Assembly: GCA_903824675.1 (NCBI GenBank)
Contig: CAIJXV010000103.1
Span: 1 to 64,000 of the forward strand
DNA: 64,000 nt
DNA from: an uncultured bacterium
GTDB lineage: Bacteria; Verrucomicrobiota; Kiritimatiellia; CAIKKV01; CAIJXV01
Reading direction: 5' to 3'
This document shows, one piece after another, positions 1-7,363 of this stretch (position 1 is the stretch's first letter; each line of letters starts with the position of its first letter). The notes beneath the pieces are model-generated. The model did not search any database and was not told where the DNA came from. It saw nothing but the letters and a program-made list of their open reading frames with translations. Made by a program: the position numbers and the translations under genes.

Positions 1-194
1 GGATTTTTAGGCGGTAGGCGGTTAGGCGTTTCCTGCCCGATTTAACCACAGCACAGGGGTCCATCCGTCGAGCATCCGAGAATCTCTTCCGTTTCTCATC
101 CGGTTTTTCCCCCGGGTCATCCAATATCGGTCAAGTCCTGGTTTAAAGTTGTCACTTTGACGCTACTCTTTCTGTCATCCCCGCTTTTCTTTCT

Positions 195-222
195 GTCATC
201 CCGAGCGAAGTCGAGGGATGAC
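195..222. repeat. Dispersed CATCCCGAGC-type hairpin repeat
   Basis: GTCATCCC and GGGATGAC form a perfect 8-bp stem around GAGCGAAGTCGA. Variants recur at 350-428, 5373-5423 and 7083-7100. Similar CATTCCGAGC-type elements occur between genes in many unrelated bacterial genomes (family knowledge); the function is unknown. Confidence 0.7.
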
Positions 223-349
223 GGCGGGCGGGGGATGAGGGAAGAAGCGGGATAACGGACTGACGGCTGATCAGCGGGTTGAATTTAGTTGCAGTTCGAT
301 AGCCTAAGTATACCGGTTCATAAGTTCACTAACGTATCAACTGAAACAC

Positions 350-428
350 GAGATTCCTCGACTCCGCTACGCTCCGTTCGGAATGACAGGCGAAAAGTTG
401 TCATCCCGAGCGAAGGCGAGGGATCTCC
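350..428. repeat. Pair of inverted CATCCCGAGC-type repeats
   Basis: Two variants of the element at 195-222 face each other here: GAGATTCCTCG...GGAATGACAGG, then TTGTCATCCCGAG...GGGATCTCC. Together they could form a long imperfect hairpin downstream of bioA, which might help end its transcript. That role is inference. Confidence 0.6.
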
Positions 429-503
429 ATGCCGACTTATACGTCACTGTATTTACGCCGTCGGGTACTAAGCCCCTACCGCCTGGTATATCCCTGTGGG
501 ACG

Positions 504-1859
504 CTAGTGAATCCGTTCCAGCGCCTCATCCAGTCCACTCCGCCAATCGCGGATGAGTTGTCGCAGGATGGCCGGAGGGGTCGTCAACGGCGGCATCAGG
601 TAGTGCACGTCGCCCAACGGCCGCAACAACACCCCGCGTGCGCGCAAGGCGTTGCGCCAGGCCACCGACAAGCCCGGCTTCGGCTTCAATTCCACCACGG
701 CGATCATTCCCACCCCGCGCACATTGCGAACCTGGGGGTGCGCCGCGAAGGCCGACTGGACTCCGCTTTGTAGAAGACGGACCGAGGTTTGGACACGCGG
801 GAGAAAATCCGGTTCGGAATAAATCGACAAGGCTTCCCGCGCCGCCGCACAGGCGATCGGATTTCCGCCAAAAGTGTGACCATGATACAAGGTGTGATCG
901 ACCGGACGATCGGAAAAGGTTTTAAAAATCGATTCGCGGACCAGCACTGCGCTCAGCGGCAGGGTCCCCCCGGTCAAGGCTTTGCCGAGACAGATCAAAT
1001 CCGGGCGAATTCCGGCATGTTCAAAGGCAAACATCCGACCGGTCCGACCAAACCCCATGGCGATTTCGTCGACAATCAACAGTACCCCGTATTTCCGGCA
1101 GGCAGCGGCCAGGGCCTTGAGGTAGGCGGGGGGATGGATCCGCATGCCCCCGGCGGCCAGGCAGAGCGGTTCGAGGATGACCGCCGCCGTCCGCCGCGCA
1201 TGACGGGCGAGTAATTGTTCCATGGGCTCGAAACATTTCAGACTGCAGGTCTCCGGCTTTAAGCCCCAGTCGCAAGTGCCGCAACACGGGGACGGCGCTC
1301 GACGGACCGGAAAGAACAGGGGCTTGAAGGGCCGGTGAAAGGCCTCGACATAGCCTGCGGACATGGCGGCAATCGTGTCGCCATGATACCCGTTTTCCAG
1401 CGCGATAAATTCTGTCCGCCCGCGATCCCCCCGGTTGGCCCCATATTGAACCGCCATTTTCAAGGCCACCTCGATCGCACACGACCCATCGCCACCGGCA
1501 AAAAAAACCCGCCGCCGGTCGGGCAGGAGCGCGGTCAGGGCCTCCGCCACATCAATCGCAGGCGGGTGGGAAAGATTGCCCAGAATACTGTGCTGCAAAA
1601 TTCCCGCCTGTCGCCGAATAGCCCGAACCAACCGGGGATGGCCATGGCCCAGGCTACAACACCACCAGGAGGAAATCGCATCCAGGTAACGGCGCCCGTC
1701 GACATCATACAAATAGGGCCCCCGGCCCCGGCTTAAAATCGGCAGAGCTTCTTTGGCCAGAGACGAGCGGCGAGTGTAAGGATGCCAGAGCGTGCGCAAG
1801 TCCGCTGCGCGCAAGTCGCGAGGCGACCGGGTGCCGGCCTTTTTTTTCTGGGTGTTCAT
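504..1859 (-). CDS. bioA: Adenosylmethionine-8-amino-7-oxononanoate aminotransferase
   Basis: PLP-dependent class III aminotransferase that makes 7,8-diaminopelargonate from KAPA and S-adenosylmethionine in biotin synthesis; cytoplasmic. The 451 residues match the family length. The N-terminus has the BioA signature LWHPYTRR, followed by DAISSWW (substrate pocket), GHGHPRL, YHGDTIAAMS, VDEIAMGFGRTG (PLP-binding Asp) and GKALTGG with the Schiff-base lysine. The ATG is preceded by AGGAAC at good spacing. An A-rich run codes for KKK near the start. No other bio gene is visible nearby, so it is an isolated pathway gene in this window. Confidence 0.95.
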   Translation of the reverse strand: MNTQKKKAGTRSPRDLRAADLRTLWHPYTRRSSLAKEALPILSRGRGPYLYDVDGRRYLDAISSWWCCSLGHGHPRLVRAIRRQAGILQHSILGNLSHPPAIDVAEALTALLPDRRRVFFAGGDGSCAIEVALKMAVQYGANRGDRGRTEFIALENGYHGDTIAAMSAGYVEAFHRPFKPLFFPVRRAPSPCCGTCDWGLKPETCSLKCFEPMEQLLARHARRTAAVILEPLCLAAGGMRIHPPAYLKALAAACRKYGVLLIVDEIAMGFGRTGRMFAFEHAGIRPDLICLGKALTGGTLPLSAVLVRESIFKTFSDRPVDHTLYHGHTFGGNPIACAAAREALSIYSEPDFLPRVQTSVRLLQSGVQSAFAAHPQVRNVRGVGMIAVVELKPKPGLSVAWRNALRARGVLLRPLGDVHYLMPPLTTPPAILRQLIRDWRSGLDEALERIH

Positions 1860-1920
1860 GGGTTCCTATTTAACGCATTTATCGCCGACATACACGAAAA
1901 TAAGAGGCATTTTCATCTGC

Positions 1921-1996
1921 GGCGCGGGTGGCACCGCGCCCTCCCTCACCATCATCCTCCCGGGAGGGCCCGCTGCCACACGAGCCGGTTCCGTTC
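1921..1996 (+). repeat. RAYT-associated REP-like element, copy 1
   Basis: About 75 bp. It begins with a perfect hairpin (GGCGCGG, loop GTGGCA, CCGCGCC), then CTCCC...GGGAGGG, then CGCTGCCAC and GAGCCGG. Four related copies lie at 1921, 2020, 2252 and 2697, around and inside the transposase gene at 2088-2678. Confidence 0.85.
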
Positions 1997-2019
1997 GCAA
2001 CCGACGTGACTCCTGATTC

Positions 2020-2091
2020 GGCGCGGGTGGCACCGCGCCCTCCCCTGACCTCTTCTCTCTGGAAGGTACCGCTGCCACGCAGGCCGGTCAC
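2020..2091 (+). repeat. RAYT-associated REP-like element, copy 2
   Basis: Direct tandem of copy 1, starting 99 bp downstream. The first hairpin is intact; the middle has diverged (TCTCTGGAAGG replaces the GGGAGGG arm). Its end overlaps the last codons of the transposase gene. Confidence 0.8.
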
Positions 2092-2678
2092 CACCACAGC
2101 ACGTTCAATTCCCCTTGAAACGGCCATGCATCGGGATTACTCACAAGAGCTTGTCGAACGGGATTCATGCGCACGTAATCCCATTTTTCACGATAGTGAT
2201 TTCCGCTACGCAGTTGTGTGTCCCAAACATCGCGCTGCCAGAATCGTTCAACGCGGGGCGCACCGCGCCCTCCCTCACCATCATCCTCCCGGGAGGGCCC
2301 GCTGTCACGCGAGCCGGTTCCGTCTGTGGCACAAGTGGCACCCGGCCCTTCCGAATGAGCCGCACACGGGCCATATCCTTGAATACCGCGACTGACCAAA
2401 CCCTTCCAATACGCTGCCCAATCCTTCACGTTCTCCGCCTCTTGAACCGCAGGGGAACAGAATAGATGGAGGTGGTCAGGCATCACCAGATACCGCCCCA
2501 CCCGCCACTGACGAGAAAGGCCCCACGCCTTGACAAGCATCTCCTTGATGGCCGCATTCGCCAGCCTGGGGCGCCGATCATGCGTACAAACCGTCAGAAA
2601 GAGGATCACGGGTTCGGTGTGCCGTTGTAGATTGGACAAATGAACGGGATGTTTTCGCTTGGGGAGATCGAGCGTCAT
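2088..2678 (-). CDS. REP-associated tyrosine transposase (RAYT, IS200-like Y1 fold) with in-frame repeat insertions
   Basis: Single-strand DNA transposase-like protein of the Y1_Tnp/HUH family. Visible are VILFLTVCTHDRRP, the metal-binding HUH motif in MPDHLHLF, AYWKGLVSRG, FWQRDVWDTQLRSG and the catalytic tyrosine region EKWDYVRMNPVR, all in normal RAYT order. Between the SRG and FWQRD segments about 45 extra residues are encoded by REP-like copy 3 and a degenerate partial copy. The frame is open upstream to 2798, but that part is only translated repeat (copy 4), so I start at the ATG at 2678; no good Shine-Dalgarno is seen. RAYTs act on, and are thought to spread, REP hairpins. Whether this one is still active is unclear. 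Confidence 0.85.
   Translation of the reverse strand: MTLDLPKRKHPVHLSNLQRHTEPVILFLTVCTHDRRPRLANAAIKEMLVKAWGLSRQWRVGRYLVMPDHLHLFCSPAVQEAENVKDWAAYWKGLVSRGIQGYGPCAAHSEGPGATCATDGTGSRDSGPSREDDGEGGRGAPRVERFWQRDVWDTQLRSGNHYREKWDYVRMNPVRQALVSNPDAWPFQGELNVLWW
2252..2323 (+). repeat. RAYT-associated REP-like element, copy 3, inside the transposase gene
   Basis: Nearly identical to copy 1 from CACCGCGCCCTCCC through GAGCCGGTTCCGT. It lies in frame in the transposase gene and adds a Gly/Arg/Asp-rich segment (GTGSRDSGPSRE and following). Directly after it, GTGGCACCCGGCCCTTCC at 2334-2351 looks like a decayed second copy of the element's first arm. Confidence 0.85.
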
Positions 2679-2696
2679 GGTTGTTTGCCGGTTCGC

Positions 2697-2768
2697 GGCG
2701 CGGGTGACACCGCGCCCTCCCGCGACCTCGTCACCCTGGGAGGGCTCGCTGCCACGCGAGCCGGTTCT
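2697..2768 (+). repeat. RAYT-associated REP-like element, copy 4
   Basis: Copy just upstream of the transposase start (on the minus strand, its 5' leader). It has the GGCGCGG-type arm with slight divergence, CTCCC...GGGAGGG and CGCTGCCACGCGAGCCGG. Its reading frame is open into the gene, so the apparent N-terminus of the long frame is repeat-derived. Confidence 0.8.
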
Positions 2769-2872
2769 TTCGGCGGCACGGGATCCCCCATCGTTCATTC
2801 AGTGTCCCTCCTCGCCCCTTTGCCTTCAAACCAAAAATCATATGCCCTTCGACCCTGATCTCTCCCCTCCCG

Positions 2873-3229
2873 TTAAGTCACTCCAAATTCATGGAATTTA
2901 TTGGCGGCATCTTTCAACCGCCCCTTCTCAAACACCACTCCCTCCCGGGCCAGCAAATCCAATTTACGGCGGAGTGCGGGGCCGGTTCGATAGCCTTGAA
3001 ACCCGCCGATTCGTCCATTGGCGGCAATCACCCGGTGACATGGCACTTCGGGGGCATAGGGATTCCGGCGCAGGGCCTGCCCCACCGCGCGAGGGGAAGC
3101 CTTTCCCAAGGCCCGGGCCAGCTCACCATACGAGACCACCCGTCCGCGCGGGACCTGCCGTAATAGGTCATAGACCCGCAGGGCAAACTCCGTCGGTTCT
3201 CGCTCGATTTTTGTTTTTTTGATTTTCAT
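2873..3229 (-). CDS. Short methylated-DNA--protein-cysteine methyltransferase (MGMT C-terminal domain)
   Basis: DNA repair protein that removes alkyl groups from O6-alkylguanine onto a cysteine. At 118 residues it holds only the DNA-binding/active-site domain: winged-helix part GRVVSYGELARALG, arginine-finger region SPRAVGQALRRNP, the acceptor motif PCHRV with the cysteine present, and GGFQGY. Because PCHRV is intact it should be a true transferase, not an alkyltransferase-like protein with Trp in place of Cys. The N-terminal MGMT domain is absent, as in many short bacterial members. It stands alone between the RAYT locus and comF. Confidence 0.88.
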   Translation of the reverse strand: MKIKKTKIEREPTEFALRVYDLLRQVPRGRVVSYGELARALGKASPRAVGQALRRNPYAPEVPCHRVIAANGRIGGFQGYRTGPALRRKLDLLAREGVVFEKGRLKDAANKFHEFGVT

Positions 3230-3346
3230 GCCAAAATCCCGTTAGCCTTTTCGATTTCGTACACACCTCGTTTGGTGGTTTGTCCTAACGGCCTATCGCC
3301 TAAACCGCTACAGCCTCGGCGTCCTTATGGAGTACCAGTGTCATTT

Positions 3347-4060
3347 TCATCCTCGTGCCACCGACACCACATAAACGCCGGCCGCACCCGCCAACTTCAA
3401 TACCCGGGCGCATTCGTTGACGGTTGCCCCCGTGGTCATAACATCGTCGACCAGCAAAAACAATCGATTAACAATCCAATCCGCATCCCGAATCTCAAAG
3501 GCGCCCGTCATGTTCACCCTTCGCGCACCGGCAGATAATCGGGTCTGGGTCGGGGTATCGCGGACCCGACGCAAACCCCGACGCAGAAGAGATAATCCCC
3601 GACGCTTCGCCAACTCCGTCGCCAAAAGCTGGGACTGATTGAAACTTCGTTCCCGTTCCTTGCGGGGATGGAGCGGCACAAAAGCGACCGCGTCCAAGGG
3701 AATCCCCGCATAATGAACATCGACACAGGCCGACACGAGTCCGGCCAAATCGCCCCGCAACCAGACCGCATTCGAATATTTGAAGGCTTGCAAGGCATTC
3801 TTTACCACCCCTCGATAGCGAAGCGCCGATCGGGCTCGATCGAAATAAGGCGGGTGTTCGCGACAGGCCGCACAGTGGTACGCCATCGACACCGTCCCAT
3901 CTGCCGGGTCTCCGCACAACGCGCAAAAGGGATCCGTTATGACCGGAAAGAGTTGCCGGCAGGGCCAGCAAAAAAAGCCGCCTTCCGGCGCCGCATTTCC
4001 GCCGCATCCGGCGCAATACCGCGGCAAAATCACATCCAGCAAGGACGCCCCGATCGCCAC
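3347..4060 (-). CDS. ComF family phosphoribosyltransferase-like protein
   Basis: 237 residues with the standard ComFC layout: an N-terminal zinc-ribbon-like part with CxxC pairs (YCAGCGG, CWPC, CALCG, CAAC), RYRGVVKNALQAFKYS, VPLHPRKERERSFNQS, and the phosphoribosyltransferase signature LLVDDVMTTGATVNE. ComFC proteins assist uptake of DNA in transformable bacteria, but the family is widespread in species not known to be competent and its reaction is not settled. No other competence gene is in the window. Confidence 0.88.
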   Translation of the reverse strand: MAIGASLLDVILPRYCAGCGGNAAPEGGFFCWPCRQLFPVITDPFCALCGDPADGTVSMAYHCAACREHPPYFDRARSALRYRGVVKNALQAFKYSNAVWLRGDLAGLVSACVDVHYAGIPLDAVAFVPLHPRKERERSFNQSQLLATELAKRRGLSLLRRGLRRVRDTPTQTRLSAGARRVNMTGAFEIRDADWIVNRLFLLVDDVMTTGATVNECARVLKLAGAAGVYVVSVARG

Positions 4061-4110
4061 CCCTGTCCTCCTCCCCTCGACCGCCCATCCGAACCTGTGA
4101 AAAAATCGGC

Positions 4111-4190
4111 GGACGGCGTGGAGCCGTCCCTCCCTTATAAAACCCGACGTTTATTCCTGGGATTTGGGAGGGTCGGGTGCCACCCCGACC
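4111..4190. repeat. Paired-hairpin (BIME-like) intergenic element
   Basis: Two perfect 7-bp hairpins: GGACGGC/GCCGTCC (loop GTGGA, 4111-4129) and GGTCGGG/CCCGACC (loop TGCCAC, 4171-4190). Between them, CCCTCCC and GGGAGGG are complementary. The layout (GTGG-type loop, CTCCC...GGGAGGG, TGCCAC) mirrors the RAYT elements at 1921-2768, with different stem sequence. It sits between mtnP and comF. Confidence 0.75.
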
Positions 4191-4221
4191 GCTTCTGGCC
4201 GATTATTAAAAACCTTCTCCG

Positions 4222-5109
4222 TTACTTGTTGGGCAGATATTTATCAATCAACAACCCCAGCCGGTCCCGGGCTTCAGCCGGAATCGCAGCCGGCGCAGTC
4301 ATGATCGCCTGCTTCAACGCCGAGGAACAGGCGCAATTCCGTTTTTCAGACAGACGGGCGGCCAGACGCCGAATGAGTTTTTTGGCCAGCGCCACATTCG
4401 CCAGCAGATGGCCGATGATCATATCCACGCTCACCCCATCTTCCGCAACATGCCAGCAATCGTAATCGGTCACCATCGCCACCGGCTGATAACAGAGCTC
4501 CGCTTCGCGGCACAGTTTTGCTTCGGCCAGGCTGGTCATCCCGATCACATCGAATCCCAGTTTGCGGTAGACATTCGATTCCGCCCGGGTCGAAAAAGCC
4601 GGGCCTTCCATGTTCACGTAGGTCCCCCCGCGATGCAGACGAATGTCCGACAAGGTCTTATCCGCGGCCAGTTCGGCCGTCACCGTCTGCTCCACCAGGT
4701 CGCCCAAGGCTGAACAGACCGGATCGCCGAACGAAACGTGCGCCACCACCCCGCGCCCGAAAAAGGTATGCCCCATGCTCGACTTGGTCCGGTCATAATA
4801 CTGATCGGGCAAAACCACATCCCGGGGACGAAGGTCTTCCCGCAAACTGCCGACGGCACTGATCGATACCACCCGGTCCACTCCCAGGGCTTTAAAGGCA
4901 TAAATATTGGCCCGATGATTGATCTCGGCCGGCAGGAGTCGATGACCCCGCCCATGGCGCGGCAGGAAATAGACTTCGCAGGCGCCCAATCGGCCACAGA
5001 TCAAGGCGTCCGAGGGAACCCCAAACGGGGTCGTGAGGCTCCGCTCATGGACCTCCGTCAATCCTTCCATCTCATACAAACCACTTCCGCCGATGATACC
5101 CAATTTCAT
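4222..5109 (-). CDS. mtnP: S-methyl-5'-thioadenosine phosphorylase
   Basis: 295-residue purine-nucleoside-phosphorylase-fold enzyme that splits methylthioadenosine into adenine and methylthioribose-1-phosphate (methionine salvage and polyamine by-product recycling). Seen are IIGGSGLYEMEG, the phosphate-site segment RHGRGH, EGPAFSTRAES, and the adenine-recognising TDYDCW with two aspartates that separates MTAPs from guanine/hypoxanthine PNPs. The open frame runs up to 5280, but MKLGIIGGSG is the family N-terminus and is preceded by GAGGGAG, so the start is 5109. The methionine of the usual NMT motif is kept, but as GMT. Confidence 0.92.
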   Translation of the reverse strand: MKLGIIGGSGLYEMEGLTEVHERSLTTPFGVPSDALICGRLGACEVYFLPRHGRGHRLLPAEINHRANIYAFKALGVDRVVSISAVGSLREDLRPRDVVLPDQYYDRTKSSMGHTFFGRGVVAHVSFGDPVCSALGDLVEQTVTAELAADKTLSDIRLHRGGTYVNMEGPAFSTRAESNVYRKLGFDVIGMTSLAEAKLCREAELCYQPVAMVTDYDCWHVAEDGVSVDMIIGHLLANVALAKKLIRRLAARLSEKRNCACSSALKQAIMTAPAAIPAEARDRLGLLIDKYLPNK

Positions 5110-5575
5110 AAGCCGTTCTCCCTCTGGATTGGAATGCGGACCCGCCCGTGTGAGCGGAAGCTGACAGAATCGGATCATATCGGCCGCGAAATCGCAAGTC
5201 AAACTCCAGATGATCCGGCAGGAGGTGGATGGTAAAGTTAAATGCCGCACAAGTTTTCCCTGATCTCCGACCGTTTTCAATCGATGTCGGCCCGCCCTCG
5301 GTGGCGGGCGTCTGGTGATCGAGGGGATTGGATCAGCGGATACCGGGCGCAGAGGCCCGGCCTATAACCCATGAGATCCCTCGACTTCGCCTGCCCTGAG
5401 GATGTGGAAGGGCTCGGGATGACAATGGGTAGGGCGAGCTCTTCCAGCCTTCGTAGTCACGACTTGGCGTGACGGAGTAGGCCAGAGCGAGCCGGAGCTG
5501 AATATAAAGGGCTCACCGCTCGCATTTATAAAGCGGTATTTTACTTTACAATTCTCTGATGACCCGGCAGGGAAA
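5110..5575. other. Intergenic repeat-rich region between mtnP and the esterase gene
   Basis: No gene seen. It holds a CATCCCGAGC-type element (5373-5423), a short hairpin GGGC...GCCC around 5345-5360 and, at about 5430-5505, a GC-rich stretch with GTAGGGCGAGC and a CGTAGTCACGACTTGGCGTGACG segment that looks like another dispersed element. The mtnP promoter is presumably in 5110-5300 but I could not place it. Confidence 0.5.
5373..5423 (-). repeat. CATCCCGAGC-type repeat, inverted copy
   Basis: Reverse-oriented version of the element at 195-222 and 398-428: GAGATCCCTCGACTTCGCC ... GGGCTCGGGATGAC. About ten extra bases separate the arms. Confidence 0.6.
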
Positions 5576-6958
5576 TCAGAAGGCCGGCGAATTCGGCTCC
5601 GTGATCGGGGTCGTTTCAGTCAATCCATGCCTCAGAACTGTTCGCTTGAAAACTTTCCCGTTTGCCTCCGCGTATAGGATTTCATGGCCAGCTCCGCCGA
5701 ACGCCACGTCCGTCACGGGCAGGTTCCCCGGCAACGGCAGGATTGCATTATTTTGCCCGGAATGAGAGATCGTCTGGATTCCCATCTGCGTAGCCGCATA
5801 AAGGCATTCCCGCGTATCGATACAGATCGCCGATGCCCCGAGCGTCAGAATGTCGTCTGCCAGATGAAGATGCGCATGGGCATAACAATCCTTCAGTGCC
5901 CCATCCTTCCCGATCGCCATCACGTAAACAAAGCGACGGTTCCGATCGGCAATATACAGTCGCCAACGATCACAGGACATTGCGATGGAGGTGATGTCAC
6001 GGTTCGTTTCGGCCGCGATCATTCGGGTCCCATCCAGGCGGTTAAGCCAGATGCGTCCGCGGTTGTCGAAACTATAATATCCTTCCGCAATCGTCGGCAC
6101 ACAAACTTTCGGCATCGGTTCAGAGGTTTCGACCCAGGGCTCGTTCAGCGTGACGATATCGGCCACGCGCGGGGAGAGCCCCATCGGCTTGATGGCTTCC
6201 GTTCGCCAGTTTTTCCAGATGAAGCGCATGGCTTTCTCGAAGACGTGGGCGTCACCGAAACCAGCCCCATGCGGCCCGTTTTGGATCACTTCAAATTCAC
6301 AGTCGTAGTTCGCGTATTTCAGCGCTTCTCCAGCTGACAACGCTTCCAGATACCAGTCGCCGGCGGAGTTACGCATATCGTCCGTCCCGACCGTCATGAA
6401 GGTTCGGATGGATTTCGTTTCATACTTCCGCATGAGCACCGTCAGGGAATCGCCGCCCCGGAAGGCGGAAAAGGTGGGACTATTCATATAGACCCGATGA
6501 AAAAAGTCGTTCCGCTCCCAGGCGGCATTCCACGATGATATCCCGCCCGATGAACAGCCCGCGATCAGGTGGAAGTCAGGATCATCCGCAAAAGTCAGGC
6601 CGTATTCCTTCTTTACAAACGGGATGAGTTCATCAATGAGAAAATTCGCATAGTCAGGGCCCAACCCGTCATATTCGGACGAACGGGTCGATCTCGCGAA
6701 ACCGCCCTCCCGCGTCACGGGAAACGAGCCTGACACAACACCCAGCGCAAGGCAGGCAGGCATGGCGCCCTCCGCACTCAGCTTTTCAAAAATCTCAGGC
6801 ACGAAATCCAATAGTCCGTCCTGCTGGACATACAAGGCCATCGGCGAGGCGCGGTCGATTTTTGAGGGACTATAAAGTTTGTAGTGGTGAACGGTTCCCG
6901 GCTTGATTCTTGAGCCCGCAAAATCGCCCTCCCGGATCGTGTATTTTGCAATATCCAT
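5576..6958 (-). CDS. Esterase D/enterochelin-esterase-like hydrolase fused to an SMP-30-like beta-propeller
   Basis: 460 residues without a signal peptide. Residues about 1-245 are an alpha/beta-hydrolase of the esterase (Fes/esterase D) family: YSPSKIDRASPMALYVQQDG, LIPFVKKEYG, the nucleophile elbow AGCSSGG, VGTDDMRN and a late histidine region GPHGAGFGDAH. Residues about 265-450 resemble the SMP-30/gluconolactonase propeller (GYYSFDNRGRIWLNRLDG, RWRLYIADRNRR, NLPVTDVAFGG, ILYAEANGKVFKRTV). The ATG follows GGAGAAAT. The likely job is hydrolysis of a sugar ester or lactone. Divergent from the MFS gene at 7364. Substrate unknown. Confidence 0.8.
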   Translation of the reverse strand: MDIAKYTIREGDFAGSRIKPGTVHHYKLYSPSKIDRASPMALYVQQDGLLDFVPEIFEKLSAEGAMPACLALGVVSGSFPVTREGGFARSTRSSEYDGLGPDYANFLIDELIPFVKKEYGLTFADDPDFHLIAGCSSGGISSWNAAWERNDFFHRVYMNSPTFSAFRGGDSLTVLMRKYETKSIRTFMTVGTDDMRNSAGDWYLEALSAGEALKYANYDCEFEVIQNGPHGAGFGDAHVFEKAMRFIWKNWRTEAIKPMGLSPRVADIVTLNEPWVETSEPMPKVCVPTIAEGYYSFDNRGRIWLNRLDGTRMIAAETNRDITSIAMSCDRWRLYIADRNRRFVYVMAIGKDGALKDCYAHAHLHLADDILTLGASAICIDTRECLYAATQMGIQTISHSGQNNAILPLPGNLPVTDVAFGGAGHEILYAEANGKVFKRTVLRHGLTETTPITEPNSPAF

Positions 6959-7363
6959 ATTTCTCCATCCTGTGATAAATCATCTTTTAGGATTAGGGAT
7001 ACACCATTAGTTGAAATGATCGATGGACGCAAGTTCGGATTCACCGTAAAGGGAAAAGCCGCCTTATGCTTATGATTGAACTTGTCATTTCGAGCGAAGG
7101 CTTTTGGCCGACGCAATATTCAAAAGCTTTTTAGCAGAAAACAATGGCCATCCGTGAACACTGCGACAGAGTCTTCCAAACACGATCCAGCAAAGGATAT
7201 CGAAAAACCCAGATGATCCTATGAACAATATCTTCGCGAATGCGCTGTTTCCAAGACGGTCATCGATGTTCCGGTTTCCCGGTCTTACTTATCCGCTTGC
7301 CAAACACCCGGGGTTCGGTTTGACTACACCGCGTTTTGCGGCCCGAACCGAAGGAGCTTTCCC
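6959..7363. other. Divergent intergenic region, esterase fusion / MFS gene
   Basis: No gene. It contains part of a CATTTCGAGC-type dispersed repeat (7083-7100). Just before the MFS start there is an inverted repeat GGTTCGG (7312-7318) / CCGAACC (7343-7349) whose second arm abuts the Shine-Dalgarno AAGGAG, so the leader hairpin could mask or regulate translation. Promoters for both genes should be here; none is clear. Confidence 0.5.

Larger units (their letters stand above)
1..503. other. Intergenic region downstream of bioA
   Basis: No convincing gene. Short open frames here have no recognisable composition or ribosome binding site. The stretch carries copies of a dispersed hairpin repeat built on GTCATCCC...GGGATGAC (annotated separately) and otherwise looks like ordinary spacer. 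Confidence 0.6.

Noticed and set aside
2679-2798. N-terminal extension of the transposase
   Set aside because: The extra 40 residues are translated REP-like copy 4, and RAYTs begin near the MTLDLPKRKHP segment.
5110-5300. SAM or other riboswitch upstream of mtnP
   Set aside because: I could not match any riboswitch core; the hairpins present belong to dispersed repeats.
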